A stretch of 64,000 nt of DNA from Henningerozyma blattae CBS 6284 (lineage: Eukaryota > Ascomycota > Saccharomycetes > Saccharomycetales > Saccharomycetaceae), in NCBI RefSeq assembly GCF_000315915.1, contig NC_020186.1, forward strand, positions 620,001 to 684,000, in the 5' to 3' direction. Positions within the stretch are counted from its first letter, which is position 1, and every line of letters starts with the position of its first letter. The position numbers and the translations under genes are program-made. Below are positions 19,956 to 33,080 of this stretch, one piece after another. The notes under the pieces were generated by a model. The model saw only the letters and a program-made list of their open reading frames with translations, did no database searches and had not been told where the DNA came from.

Positions 19956-20936
19956 TTATATTGAAAACACTTCAATATTAGCCTTTGCACCGTTTTTTGC
20001 AGTTACGACACAGAAGGCGGCGTCTCCAGAACCTTTACTTGCTTGATTACTAGATACTTCGTTTACCCCTTGCTTGGATGGATCGATAGTGCACGGTAGC
20101 CCATTACATTGAGATTCATCATCACATGTTATTCTTATTCCAAAGGTTGGTTTTTGTTTATTAAATGGCGACGAAGCTTCTAGATAAACAGGGTTCCAAC
20201 CAATCTTGACATAAGTATTTTGATTATCATCCATGTTTGCACCAGCAACATAAGGAGACCAATTCCCCCAAGGATTAGAAGTAGAGCCCCATTTACAACC
20301 ATCATTGGCGCTTACACCTGGTGGGTTTACGTAGTAGTGAGCAGCGGTACTGGCCCAATAATCAGTACCTGGAACAGCCAATACTTGTGAAGAACCGCTA
20401 CCAACTTCAGTAGGAATCAACATTTCTTCATTACCTGGTAATACTGTTTGGCAGAATGCTACTGTACTACCCGCACTATTCTTAGCAGATACAGTTCCCT
20501 TGCCTTGATAACAATAATCTTTATCTTTGAAACCTTTTTGTAAGTTACCATTGCTATCACAATATAACCCACCATATTGTGATTGTGGGTAAGTGTAGGA
20601 AGTAGCACTTGGATCCCATTGTGCCATTAGTTGACCTGGTTGACAAGCATATGGACACCAAGTACCAGGCTTACATTCTTGATCATCATGCATAGCCCAA
20701 CCAGCATTCTTACCACTAGTTTGAACAGCAACCATACCATTACCATTTGGAAATTGGCAATCAGAGGCAGCACGCTTAGCATATTTATGTCTATGATGAG
20801 GTGGGAACTCGTTTGGATCTGGCTTAGAAGCTTCTGAAAAGAGATTTTGCTTGTAGTCAGGGTCAGCCAATGGAGCTGTAGTAGCTAAATTTATCATAGC
20901 TACTGTACAAAAGATTAAACTTGAAATTTGAATCAT
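19956..20936 (-). CDS. SUN-family secreted cell-wall protein (YMR244W ortholog)
   Basis: 326 residues. N-terminal signal peptide (about 1-21, MIQISSLIFCTVAMINLATT), a short pro-region ending in a Kex2-type KR site (residues 54-55), then the Cys-rich SUN domain: DCQFPNGNGMVAVQ, CKPGTWCPYACQPGQLMAQWD, YPQSQYGGLYCDSNG, AFCQTVLPGNEEMLIPT, DYWASTAAHYYVNPPG, GCKWG. The family (Sim1, Uth1, Nca3, Sun4) consists of wall beta-glucanase-like proteins acting in septation. It is relatively short and lacks the long Ser/Thr region of Sun4, as does YMR244W, whose syntenic position it occupies. Confidence 0.92.
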   Translation of the reverse strand: MIQISSLIFCTVAMINLATTAPLADPDYKQNLFSEASKPDPNEFPPHHRHKYAKRAASDCQFPNGNGMVAVQTSGKNAGWAMHDDQECKPGTWCPYACQPGQLMAQWDPSATSYTYPQSQYGGLYCDSNGNLQKGFKDKDYCYQGKGTVSAKNSAGSTVAFCQTVLPGNEEMLIPTEVGSGSSQVLAVPGTDYWASTAAHYYVNPPGVSANDGCKWGSTSNPWGNWSPYVAGANMDDNQNTYVKIGWNPVYLEASSPFNKQKPTFGIRITCDDESQCNGLPCTIDPSKQGVNEVSSNQASKGSGDAAFCVVTAKNGAKANIEVFSI

Positions 20937-23061
20937 CTTGATTGATGTTTATGAAAATGAGATATTCTTAAAAGTAAATCGTTTAAATGACTATTTAAAC
21001 AATAAATTTAGAGTTAATTTATTTTATTTTATATTTGTCTATATATAAATCTAGAAAGAATTAAAATGTAAAAGAGGCATGACAACATAAGAGACTAAAT
21101 ATTCAAAATTCGACCTTACTTATATACCTTTATCCAAACGTTACGACTGGAGAAATACAAAGAAACGAATAAACTGGAATATATACTTCCAGAACTGTAT
21201 TAAGATTTACAAACACTAATAGATTCTTGTGGAGAGATACGTAATTTAATACTTATCAAAATAGTAAAAATAAACTCCACAAGACTTTAATACCCGCTAC
21301 AGTACATCTTCCTAGTAACTGCCGTAGTGATATGGTACTACTAGATTAGATGCTAAAAGAGAATATAATAATAAATACTAATATGAATACCTATTAACAA
21401 CAAAAAATTAATCACGGCTAGTTGTAATAAAGAAAAAACGGAAATACTGACACCAGCTTTTCTTAGAGATGCACTAAAAGATTTTGTTTTCTTCACTTGA
21501 ACTACAGTGTTTGTAGACACTAATTTAAAATAAACGATATTTTGAAAAAACGTCAATAAAGAATATTTAATAGAATTTTTTCTATTATGACATCTTTATT
21601 TTTTTCTCATTTCTTTTTTTACTATTTTTACTGTCATCCAGTTAATAAGTCTCCATAACACCGATTAATTTGCCAAGAAAATTCCGTCACTATTCTGAAT
21701 TACATTAGCCAGAATATGTTAATCTCTGTACTGTTTATGATTACTAGTCCCGACTCCTCTTTTCGAGATGTTATTTAATCTATATTTGGCGTATTAGATC
21801 AAACTAGTTTACGCGAAACTCCTTCTAAAGCGGAATCTTCCAGTTTCGGAGTTTCAAAACGGATAAGCCAAACTAGCGTACATTTTCAACTAGAAATCCT
21901 TACATCTAACGGATGAAAAATTTTTCTTAGAGCTAGATTTATCCTGATCACTGGTCTAGAAATGTAATATATCTGTTAATGGTAAGACGATAGCTTTTTT
22001 AAGCCATCGGAATACTGTTTTTGTAATTAACTACATCTAAAACAGATAATTTTGAGATAATATGTGATCTAATCGACAAGCCAATAACAGTTATTAATCA
22101 GCAAATTCTGTGTGGAGATAACTGATAGTATACAACTTGGCAATTATATGTACTGATCTGGAAATATGATGGCTGTGGAACTTTTACTATAGTTCACTTC
22201 TTCAAATATTACCAAAATACGTAATATCATGTGAAATGGCCCTGCCTTGATAAGTAAGCAGAACTTTTCGTAGATACTATTATAGTGTGTGAGCTGACTG
22301 TATGTCACTAGTGACGTGTAGTTGTTTTGTAGAAAGTAATGTGCCGAACATATTTGATATATATTAAACGGAATAACCGGAGGAAGACTCTAAGAGCGAA
22401 AGAACTAGATCAAAGTTAAAAGATGTAATGGTAATATTGAGGAAAAAGCCGGAATAGAGATGTTCTAGATGTCAATCAATACTATATAACACGGAGATCA
22501 ATACTAAAAAGAAAAGTACTTGAAACAGAACACGTCTTTCCGTCAGACCGTAACCGATCGAAACAATAAATATTATTACCCCAATAACTGTTAGATATCT
22601 GAATACTTCGGCTAATATCAATACTCGTCAGATGATAGTTATGGTACTAGTACTAATTATTGTGATGTATCTAAACAGCTCAAATTTATGAAGTAAAGTG
22701 ACGGGAATGTATTAAAATTTATTTATTGGTATTATATAAAGTTTATTCTTATTTATAGGTAATTTTTTGTTAGTAAATATTGTTACAACTGTTCTACAGT
22801 GAAGCCGAGGAAAAAAGAATAATGTCAGTATATGATATGAGGGAAGGGGTATTTCATAAGAGAGTAAAAGCATGATAGTAAAGCAGAGGGAAGTTTATGA
22901 AGTTTAATACAAAGTAATATACTAAATAATTGATTGTCTATCAGAATCGAATCTGGTCATATGATAGTTTTTTTTGTTTTTATTTTTTTTTCCTGTTTCG
23001 ATTTTATATTTTTTTCTTGTTTGCAGTTTTTAAAATATAAGTCTGTTTTTGTTTGTTTTTT
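20937..23061. promoter_or_regulatory. Upstream region of the SUN-family gene
   Basis: About 2.1 kb without a supported gene. It carries an exact UASINO-type word CATGTGAAAT near 22229-22238. Two short frames (21353-21556 minus, 22934-23248 plus) are judged spurious; the second is antisense to the 3' end of the next gene. Confidence 0.4.
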
Positions 23062-24389
23062 TTATTTAAGAAGTTCATCATTTTCGTCAGCCCATCTCAG
23101 GCACTTTTTTATTCCTGATATGCTTTTGTTATTTTTATTTTTATTATACAATGTAGAGGCCAATGATTGTTCAAATTCAAACCCTCTTATAATAGCGATA
23201 TCAGGAGAATCGTCATCATTATCGTCACTATTTTCATCTTCCGAGTAGTTCTCATGCTTGGCAGTGTGATATCTAGTCATTGAAGAAAATCTTGCTCCTG
23301 ATATTAAATCTCTCTTTTGTTTTTTATATTTTTTTTAACAGATGAGTTTACAGGAATAGAAACTTTCTCCAATGGAGATATGATCTTTGGAATCTTTAAA
23401 CAATCTTTACTCAGTAACATATTTATTTCTGTAGCAAAAATAGTTGCATCTTCCAAAGATTTTTTGGATGAACTTACCAAGAAATTTAACGAATTTGGAT
23501 GTATTTTTAATATAGGGTTTTTTGGTGTTTTATATCTGTGACATGGTTTATGCATATTATTATTTTCTGATGAAGAAATTAATGATGAATTTGTTAATTT
23601 TTGATCTGCCACACTTGATAAGTTATTATCAAATTTATTAAATAAAGATGATCGTATTATTCTATTCAGTTCTTGAGTGACATCGTTTAAAAGTGGTTTA
23701 TTGTTACAAGCAGTATTTGATGGTAAGCTGTCAAATATATTATTTTCTGGAATATAGTTAAAATGATCTTCATTAATTTCATCATTTCCATTAATATTCC
23801 AAGGATTCAAATTAATATTTGGTGAAAATGGACTTATTATATCATTTGAACTTATATTTGAAGTTGGAGTTGTTGAAGTTGAAGATGATACTTCATCGCC
23901 GTAAATGGGACTAAAAATTCTATTTGTATAATCTGAATCATAAATATTTCTTATTCTTGAAGGACTATAACTGAGAAGTTCATCATCTTCTGTTGGTGTA
24001 TTTTCATTATAATTAACATTTTCATAAGTGGTGGTATTGAGAGTTAAAAATTGTGGTTGAATATTTTTAGAACTAGTTTTAATTATAGGAGAGGGACTTA
24101 CTAGATTTGGTATCTTGGAGTCATTCAATTTGTTATTAATGTATTGAGATTGATTATTTTTCTTAAATTTCCTTATCTTATGTTTTCTTGAAAGTTTAAA
24201 GGCAGCTGTTACAGCAGGTGTTGTAATATTTTTAGATATAATTGTATCAGTTTCAGCATTATTAATAGTGAACGAGAGTGGTGTAGTTTTCCTTATTTTC
24301 TTATTGGGAGTTCTTGGAAGAACAATGTCAACGATTGTTTTAGATCTTGGAGTTGAAATTAAGCTTGGTTCAACATCTAGGGTATTCAT
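23062..24389 (-). CDS. SFG1: SFG1-like nuclear regulator, split by a frameshift
   Basis: Two adjacent minus-strand frames, 24389-23304 (361 codons) and 23280-23062 (72 codons), read as one protein if one base is added in the A8 run at about 23329-23336. After that point the second frame continues KRDLISGARFSSMTRYHTAKH and ends GIKKCLRWADENDELLK. The joined product would be about 445 residues, polar, Asn/Ser-rich, with many SP/TP sites (possible CDK sites) and a basic SRKHKIRKFKK stretch (nuclear localisation). No domain is recognised. The name rests on position: opposite strand to SPS4/RPL20, same strand as FAA, as YOR315W SFG1 is in S. cerevisiae. The break may be a sequencing error or a real lesion. 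Confidence 0.5.
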
Positions 24390-26439
24390 TTCGTGCGGGT
24401 AGATTTCTAGTATTATGTTTTTTTGTTTTTTGAGATGTTTTTATGGGTGGCAATTTTTTTTTTTTGGTTCTATAATAATTTATAAATTCTTTAAAAGGAA
24501 GTTTTTTCAGGATATGTATAATTTATCAAATTTATCAATCAATTTATATAAAAGCTTTAATTTTTTTTCTGTATCAATGTATTAGAATCATATATATTTG
24601 TGTAAATATTTTCTGAATAATTTTTTTCTTTTTCGTTACGTCTGATCTTTTTTTATTATTAATATTTCCAAATATTAATTAATAAATGATGCAAAAAAAT
24701 TTTAAGATCGAAAAAAGTAAAAATTTGAGAAAGACGATTAGACGTAAAAAAAAATGTAAATCTTAATGCAAAAAAAATATGATTGCTGTTTAATATATAA
24801 TCAAATTTTTTTTTTTTTAAAAACAAGAAGATCCAAAAAAATGAAAATACAAAACAAAAGCAAGACATATAGATATGTGAGCTTAAGAATCAAGAAGTAT
24901 AAGCAAATGAGACCAAAAAACAGTAGTAAACGCTGATTATCAATTTATTTTTTATTTACCTTAGTCATTGTACTATATTTTCCCAAAATGGAGAATATTA
25001 ATGGAATCAACAATAACAGAATTATTATTATTTGTCTTCCGCTGACAAAAAAAAGGCTATGGTCTAATGAAACAAGGAAGAGAAGGTGTTAGCCAAGGGT
25101 AAAAGTCAAATTTAAAAATTTAAGAATCAATTGGGATTGGAATCAAATGGATCACGGTTAAAATTCTAGTGTAGAAAGACGCGTAGAAGTTGTTTAGAAC
25201 AATGAAGAAGAATAGTAAAGCTTAGTTTTGAATAAACATGTTTTCATGTTGATACAGAACATTAGTGTTTAGAATACAATACGCAAAAATTTAAAAAAAT
25301 TAAAATATTTTGAAATCATAATATGATCAATAGTACTAGGCATCGAAAAGTTTCCTAATTAGTATATGTTGTTATTGGAAATTTCATCAAAACTAACCAT
25401 TAATTGTTTATTTTAAATTTTTTTCGGAAATTGATTTGTTTTGATTTAATATAATTCGGGAAAAAAACACTAAATTGAAAAAATTAAAAATTTCGGAAGA
25501 TGAAATTTTCATTAGATGGAAATCGGATAGAGAAATCGACAAATCAGGAAATATATACTAAAAAATAAAGATTCCCTTGTTACTAAAACGACTCGAACAA
25601 AAACAATAACAACAAAAAAATAAGGCAAGATAAGAGGGTGCTTTGGAAATGGGTCAGGTAAACAAGTGTTCAAGGTAAGACTAATAGTGTTGGGGATCTT
25701 AAGAAACGAGGGTTTTGGAGTTTTCTGGAGTTTATGTTTTGATGAGACTCGAGAGATTCGAATGGGGATAAAAATTCCACTTTAAGGCTGAGTTGAACCA
25801 CGTCACCATTAAAAAAAGAGAACGAGACCCGATTACATGAACAGAAGGAAACTCCAACATTTCACAACTCAAAATTATTTACAATTTCTTAAACATGTTT
25901 ACCTGAGGCATAGTAGTAAGCCAGGCATTTTGGGTTTCACATTTCACACCGGATTCTTGCCTAACTCAGTGTCCAATTTTTTTTCTCTCTTTCTCGCTGT
26001 AACTTAATGATGCGTTCATATAGATTCAAAATTCCGTCGGTGCTTGCCATAGCTGTGATGTAAGCAAAAGTTTTAATTAATTGTAAGCCTATTATTTCAG
26101 ATCTGGCTTGCCATAGAATTTGAAATGTGGCGTAGCACAATACATAACAAACTTTGATGTTTCCAGCATGGCATCGGAAATGATGGCTAATACATATCTA
26201 AAGTGAAACGATATACTGAATGTCTCAGTAATCATTGGAAAATGCCAGCATTCAAATTCAAAATCAAACTCAAACAAATAATTTCCAAAAAGGATCTATA
26301 CTAAACAAACTAATTGATTCTTGAACTTGCAAACATCTCTAATGCTTCGAATACAAAAGCTTGCTTGAAGTCTGCGTTGACCTTTGAAATTTAAATTTGT
26401 AATCATTAGAATTCAACACTCGTAAAAACAAACTCTTAC
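24390..26439. other. Gene-free AT-rich region
   Basis: About 2 kb upstream of the SFG1-like gene. Long A/T tracts; TTCGGAA words near 25424-25430 and 25490-25496. No supported gene, tRNA or repeat. Confidence 0.4.
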
Positions 26440-26886
26440 CTAGCATTTGGAGCCGAACTCCGCAACAATGGATCTCGTACAAGATGCATACAGATCGGAA
26501 CGCCAAAAGACCCCGCGAGACTTTCCAGATTCAGCAATTCAATATAATTAGCCATGTATTTACCCTGTTACCGTATACGGCTACGTAGACTGCTTGTTGC
26601 AGTAATTATCCGCCGTTCCACGGGACCAATTAGAGCCGTCGTAAATCCCGCGGCTTTTAAGAAAAAAAAGAGCTGCTTCGATGCTGGACAGATCCCGTCA
26701 TATTCGGAAATTTCTTCCGGGCGGCACATCGACGGTGGTTTCTAAATCTGGAAGTAGTCGCGCTCTTCCGTGGCTCGTGATCATGGCGGCACAATTGCCT
26801 AATTGGGTAGAAATTTCTCATAGACTGGGCTCAATACCTGGGTTAGAAGTTTCATTCAATGGGTTAAAGAAAAAGAAAAAGAAATA
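26440..26886. other. GC-rich island of unknown nature (candidate structured ncRNA)
   Basis: By hand count 26461-26820 is about 48% G+C, far above the AT-rich DNA on both sides. There is no long frame: the longest are 60-70 codons on the plus strand, with no similarity I recognise. Short hairpins are visible (GGAG-CCGAA-CTCC near 26449, CTGC-TTGTT-GCAG near 26590, CCGTATACGG at 26571). On the minus strand an internal T8 lies at 26659-26666. This composition is typical of large structured RNAs in AT-rich yeasts, but I could not match it to SRP, RNase P/MRP, U1-U6, U3 or telomerase RNA from memory. Confidence 0.4.
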
Positions 26887-27861
26887 AAATTAAATTAAAT
26901 TAAATTAAATTAAATCATATCAAAATCAAAAGAAATTAATATAATCAAATCAAAAGAATGGGCCTTTGGTATTGAAAAAATATATGTATAGATGAATGGT
27001 AAGGTTCCTAAGAACATTGTTTCAAAAATAAAAATTCCAATATTTACTTTTATTGCATATTCCTCTGTTGTTGCTTTTTTTTGCATTTGCACATGCTAAG
27101 GGAACTGTAACAATCGTGTCTTTAGAAAGAAGAGATGATGTATACTCAAGATTGGTTAGTATATTGTATGTTGTAGAAACATATTGAGTTTCAATCTTAG
27201 TATTGTAGTATTCTAGCTAGTTCTTGGATCATTCAACTTATTGTTATTGATTGAAATATCTTTTTGATCGCTTTAGCTACCAAGAGAAGATAATAATAGG
27301 CTTATTCGGGAATTTCTTTTTTTGGTTTTTTTTTTAATAAAAACTATATTCAAATTACCGATGGTGTCAGCTTTCGCGTGTAGTGACACAAAATCAACTG
27401 CCCCTGTGACAGCAAAACTAAAAAACAAAAACGAAATTACTTACCAAATATCAGCTATAAATATTTAAATGTCTCTTCTTGTACTTTCTCATCCACTCTA
27501 TAGCTTAAATTTTATTCTTTTTAATAATCATTCTCATTCTATTTATCAGTACCCACCTCTAACGTATCTGATAAAGTGGAGTTTGATCTGTTTTTATTTG
27601 CTACAACACATTTAGAGTCAGCACCACTTGCGTACCTTTAACTTAAGATAGCAACAGATACACAACTACAAAAAAATATAGAACTACAAAAAAAGAAAAC
27701 AAAAACAACCGTAATAAATACAATTTAAACCTACTGCCCACCACCATCCTCTACCTCACAACATAATTAGAAAAGAAAGAACAAAAACAAAACCAGAAAA
27801 TAAATCTTAAATAAATTGTTCGACAACCAGAAATTGATCAAAAGTTTGCAACCTCAAATAA
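26887..27861. promoter_or_regulatory. Upstream region of the SPS4-like gene
   Basis: Begins with an AAATT pentamer repeat (26887-26918), then AT-rich DNA. Near 27360-27420 a less AT-rich stretch with CAGCTTTCGCG and GTGACAC words precedes a long CA/AC-rich leader (27610-27860) typical of highly expressed yeast 5' UTRs. No separate gene seen. Confidence 0.35.
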
Positions 27862-29244
27862 ATGTCTATCTTCCATAGAAGACAGAATAATAATAATAAC
27901 ATAACCACCACCACCACCACCACCCGCCCATCAGGCTTCTTTCGTAAAGAAAACTCAAACACTGTTTTAGTGTCTATGCAAGCTACTAAACAATCCCGCT
28001 TTCAACCACATATCCTATTACAAAACCAAAATAACTCAAACAATTCGAACATTCCTCAGTCTGATAAAGATCCATCTCAAATTAAAAATAATACAGATAA
28101 TTCAAATACTAGAATAACTGATACTACTGATTTGAACATGGGGATTCCAAAATTAACTAAACCTACTGTGAATCGTACTTCACCACCAATTCTTAATGAT
28201 AAATCTAAATCAAAAGTTAATCCTAAAAATACTGCTGTAAAAATCCAACCTGTTAATCATATGAAGAGTGTACAAAGAGTCAAGAATTACCCCTTGGTTA
28301 GGGAAACCCGTGAATCTTTGGACAAAGTGGCTATTACAAGAATCTTTATTGCTAATACAAGATATGTAGTAAATGGTGTTTCAAATTCTAGAGTTGGTAA
28401 ATTGTTCAATCCAATTACAAAATTGGTTGACAATATTGGGAATCATACTTTGAATTTGACTGAAAAAATTGTTCCATCTATAAAGACTAAAACTTTTAAA
28501 AATTTAGAAGATGAAGCTATGATGCCATGTAGATTTGTTTCCAAGCATACAAAGAATGTTACTAATTCCACTGTTAAAGCTATTAATGATAATATCTATG
28601 AACCTACTCATTCACAAATTATTAATTGGAGAAAATATTATAATCAATATATTAATACAAAAAACAAGCCAATGTTTAGAGGTAATTTAGATCCAATCTT
28701 ATTGCCATGCAATAATTCATTCGAGAAATTTATGGTTAATTATTTGCCCAACAATAGAGCTATCTTGAACCGTAGTAACTATTGTGTGGAAAGTACAAGA
28801 TCTGTGTTTTTAGCTGGTAATTTTGTGGAAAGATTGATTCCTGTAATCATTATAGATATTGGATTAGTGATCTTCTTACCATTTAGATTTATTATCCATT
28901 TGAATAAGTTGTTTAATATCTCATTAGATGAACAAAAGGATTTGACCCCATTGAATGCAGCTAAGGCAGGTTTCAAAGTGTTTGGTAAATTAAGAGATGA
29001 AGCTTTTGGTACAAAAAAAGATACTGCTAAGGCTGAAAAAAAGAGAAATGAAAAATTGGAAAAGGAAAGAGAAAAACAATTAGAAAAGGAAAAGAAACAA
29101 GAAGAAAAGGAAGCCAAGAAGCAAGCCAAGATTAAGAGTCCAATGATCATTACTTCCCAAGTCATTGAAGCCCCTCATCTAGAACATACTACGGAACATG
29201 AAAGTCTATTAGATCCAGAAAGTCAAGCTCTTTTGACTTTTTAA
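27862..29244 (+). CDS. SPS4: SPS4-like protein
   Basis: 460 residues (S. cerevisiae Sps4: 338). The N-terminal ~140 residues are Asn/Thr/Ser-rich and low complexity. From about 145 comes a conserved-looking domain starting YPLVRETRESLDKVAITRIF, with helical blocks (KLVDNIGNHTLNLTEKIVP) and a hydrophobic segment VERLIPVIIIDIGLVIFLPF near residue 325. The C-terminal part has a highly charged Lys/Glu coiled coil (about 390-430). The call rests mainly on position next to RPL20 and on the same strand, as YOR313C SPS4 is to RPL20B. Sps4 is a sporulation-specific protein of uncertain biochemical role. Confidence 0.55.
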   Translation: MSIFHRRQNNNNNITTTTTTTRPSGFFRKENSNTVLVSMQATKQSRFQPHILLQNQNNSNNSNIPQSDKDPSQIKNNTDNSNTRITDTTDLNMGIPKLTKPTVNRTSPPILNDKSKSKVNPKNTAVKIQPVNHMKSVQRVKNYPLVRETRESLDKVAITRIFIANTRYVVNGVSNSRVGKLFNPITKLVDNIGNHTLNLTEKIVPSIKTKTFKNLEDEAMMPCRFVSKHTKNVTNSTVKAINDNIYEPTHSQIINWRKYYNQYINTKNKPMFRGNLDPILLPCNNSFEKFMVNYLPNNRAILNRSNYCVESTRSVFLAGNFVERLIPVIIIDIGLVIFLPFRFIIHLNKLFNISLDEQKDLTPLNAAKAGFKVFGKLRDEAFGTKKDTAKAEKKRNEKLEKEREKQLEKEKKQEEKEAKKQAKIKSPMIITSQVIEAPHLEHTTEHESLLDPESQALLTF

Positions 29245-29883
29245 ATGATTGAAACAATCTTATTTTTAATAACAAAACTACCAAGCCAATCCACTTTTTT
29301 TTTCTGTCTAGTATAAATACGAGTAATTGTACATGGAGTATTAACAAAAATTATATATATTCTTTTTTTAATGCTTTAAAATTTAAATTTACATTTTCTA
29401 GATATTTTTATTTTATATATATATGTGACGTATCATATCCCGTCGCACAAAATTTGTGTACCCTTTATTTTTCATTCCTGCTCTTGTTTTTCCATTCCAT
29501 CCGCACATCATTAAAAAACTTTTTATACAGGTATTTTAAAAACAATAAGAAAATCTTGAAAATTCTGAAAAATAAAATTGGAATACCACAATCACCGAAA
29601 TTCCCCCTACGAGAATTACCGTCGGACAAATATCCTGGGAAACACACCGGAACAAAAGTTTCTTTCTAAAGGATAGTGAAACTTTCTCCCAGGCAGAAGT
29701 GTCTTCCTACTAGCTTACTAGGACTTTCCCACTAACTCTAGACAGTTCTTACTGGAAGCTCCTTCTAAAGTCAGCCCGCTAGTGGGAGACAGAACGTAAT
29801 TGTTTCTCACTGCGAATTCTCGTACGGGATGATAATGCAGACGATGGACCTAGTATTACACAGCAAAACCCGCACAAGCAACA
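29245..29883. promoter_or_regulatory. RPL20 promoter region
   Basis: Contains a Rap1-type site ATCCGCACATCA at 29499-29510, followed by A/T tracts, the usual layout of ribosomal-protein gene promoters. Small frames in it are ignored. Confidence 0.6.
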
Positions 29884-30835
<952 letters not shown>

Positions 30836-31334
30836 GCTATTTATTTAGTTTTTTAGTCTTTATTATCGTCATAAATATTAAATATTAATTGATTAAATTT
30901 AAATACTCTTATAACTTTTTCCATTATTTATAGCTTTCATTATTAAAATTTAAAAAATTAGATTCAAGTACATTATCCATTTGTATTTTATTTTATCAAA
31001 TATAATCTAATAGTGAAATGTTGTAGTTCAGTATAATGATTTATTCCTATTCTCTATCCTTGTATCAAAAATATTTCCAAATAAACTATGTGTCTCCTGT
31101 TTCTAGCTTATCAACTCCGATGAAACGTTAAGTTCGGCTGATAATTCGATTATTCCGTGGAATGTTCGATGCATTCTGAAATTTCATTTGACTTAATCCA
31201 TGACGTTGAGTTTGGAAAACCTTGTTTTTATTAATACGTAGATGATAATATCTAATCTTACAAGATTTACTTTTATCTGTTCAATTGTATATATTTGCGT
31301 CTTGTTTATGTATAAGTACGAAATAATTATCTTC

Positions 31335-31365
<31 letters not shown>

Positions 31366-31648
31366 TTTTCACTGAATTGATCCTAAAAAAATAGACTTTT
31401 CATCTCAGGGAAAATAAATAAAAGCAAACAAACAAACAAAAGGAAAAATAATAAAATCAGAAATTCACAAAAAGTTTACTGAGAACGCATACATATATAT
31501 GTATTAGTATTTTTGTTATTGTTTATTCTGTATCGCTTTACCACTCCAATATCATTTCTGTTACCTAATCAACCTCCAATAGATATTAGATAAAAGTTGT
31601 GTTGCCAATACCACGGTCACTTCCCCTATTTTTTTTTCCAACTAGATT
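30836..31648. other. Intergenic region RPL20-DGK1
   Basis: About 810 bp, AT-rich, with a (TA)n tract near 31345-31365 and A-rich leader before DGK1. No gene seen. Confidence 0.4.
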
Positions 31649-32572
31649 ATGACCGTACTACAAAAAGACATATTAACATTATCAAATAACGTTTCACAGC
31701 AACACGATAATGGGGGATATGAAACCATGAAGCTTACTACTGATCAGACTGGAAATTCTTTGAAAAAGAGAACTCAAAAAAATACAAATGATAAAATATC
31801 CTCTATTTCCACCAAAAAATCAGGAAAAGAAACTATAATAGATAATAGGCATTTGCCCGTAACCGAGATACATCTACGCTCACATGAATGGTTTAGTAAT
31901 TTTGTTACAAAGTATGAAATCCCAAGAAAATTTTTGCATTCCTCAATTGGGTTTATTACATTATATCTATATACTCAAAATATCAATTATAAACATGTAC
32001 CCTTTCCATTAGAAGTGGCTTTTGTAATTATTTTTGCTATTGATTTGATAAGGTTGAATTGGTTCCGTTTTAATGAATTGTATTGTCATACCGTGGGAGC
32101 CTTGATGCGGAAAAAAGAGATTCATACATATAATGGTGTGTTATGGTATCTTTTGGGTTTAAGTTTCTCATTCACTTTTTTTTCAAAAGACATTGCATTG
32201 CTCTCAGTTTTCTTATTAAGTTGGTGTGATACTGCAGCTTCTACTTTTGGTAGAATATTCGGTCATTTAACACCAAAAGTCACAAAAAATAAATCATTGG
32301 CAGGCTCTGCTGCAGCTTTTATCGTTGGTGTTATCATCACCTACGTATTATACGGCTATTTTATCCCTCAATATCCACACGTTAATAGACCAGGAGAAAT
32401 AGAATGGTCTGTAGAAACTAGTCATCTATCATTGTTTCGATTATCCTTAGCTGTTGGATTTATTGGCTCTTTAAGTGAAGGTATTGATTTATTTAATTGG
32501 GATGATAATTTTACCATCCCTGTATTGTCTGCTATATTTTTGAAGATTGTCTTTATAACTTGTCAAAAATAA
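31649..32572 (+). CDS. DGK1: CTP-dependent diacylglycerol kinase
   Basis: Phosphorylates diacylglycerol to phosphatidate using CTP in the nuclear/ER membrane, opposing the lipin Pah1. 307 residues (S. cerevisiae Dgk1: 290). The first ~75 residues are hydrophilic; the catalytic CTP-transferase-like domain follows, with several membrane helices. Marks: EIPRKFLHSSIGFITLYLY, IDLIRLNWFRFNELYC, LSWCDTAASTFGR.FG (the conserved CDTAAS.GR block), KSLAGSAAAF.VG and FIGSLSEGIDLF.WDDNFTIP. Neighbours RPL20 and NOP58 match YOR312C/YOR310C. Confidence 0.95.
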   Translation: MTVLQKDILTLSNNVSQQHDNGGYETMKLTTDQTGNSLKKRTQKNTNDKISSISTKKSGKETIIDNRHLPVTEIHLRSHEWFSNFVTKYEIPRKFLHSSIGFITLYLYTQNINYKHVPFPLEVAFVIIFAIDLIRLNWFRFNELYCHTVGALMRKKEIHTYNGVLWYLLGLSFSFTFFSKDIALLSVFLLSWCDTAASTFGRIFGHLTPKVTKNKSLAGSAAAFIVGVIITYVLYGYFIPQYPHVNRPGEIEWSVETSHLSLFRLSLAVGFIGSLSEGIDLFNWDDNFTIPVLSAIFLKIVFITCQK

Positions 32573-33080
32573 ATAGTGATAAATAACATTCTTTCATTTA
32601 AGAAAAAAATTTAAAAATCAGAAAAAAATTCTATTTATTATAACCTCTAATTTATAACTTCTAATTTATATACATTAATATATGCTTTTATTTTATAAAC
32701 TACTCAACATCATTTTGTTTTATTATTATTTAAATTATATGTTGTTGTTTTTTCTCTTTTCATGATTTTGTGACACTGCTTCAATAATTTGCGTCATGGA
32801 CCTCGTGATCTGGCAATTTTTCTGAAATTTTTTTTTTTTCAAACGCTCATCGGGATGAAAATTTTTGAGCTCATCTCGAAAATACTACGAATAAGATTTT
32901 ATTTCTTAACGAATAAGTCTTATGAAAAAATATTAAAAATTCATTAGAAGGCTAATTAATATATTTTACTGATAGTTTTTCTGATTTTAACTCCAGCTTT
33001 AGAAGAAGATCTGTAAAGAGTGCTTATCAAGTGGTTGTGTGTGGTAATCCTTACTATAACTTAGATAGAAATCAACTAAA
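32573..33080. promoter_or_regulatory. NOP58 promoter with PAC and RRPE elements
   Basis: GCTCATCG (PAC) at 32845-32852, TGAAAATTTTT (RRPE) at 32856-32866 and a second PAC-like GCTCATCT at 32869-32876. This PAC/RRPE pairing is the standard control module of yeast ribosome-biogenesis genes (bound by Dot6/Tod6 and Stb3) and lies about 210 bp before the NOP58 start. Confidence 0.75.

Noticed and set aside
21353..21556. 67-codon minus-strand frame
   Set aside because: No similarity and composition typical of AT-rich noncoding DNA.
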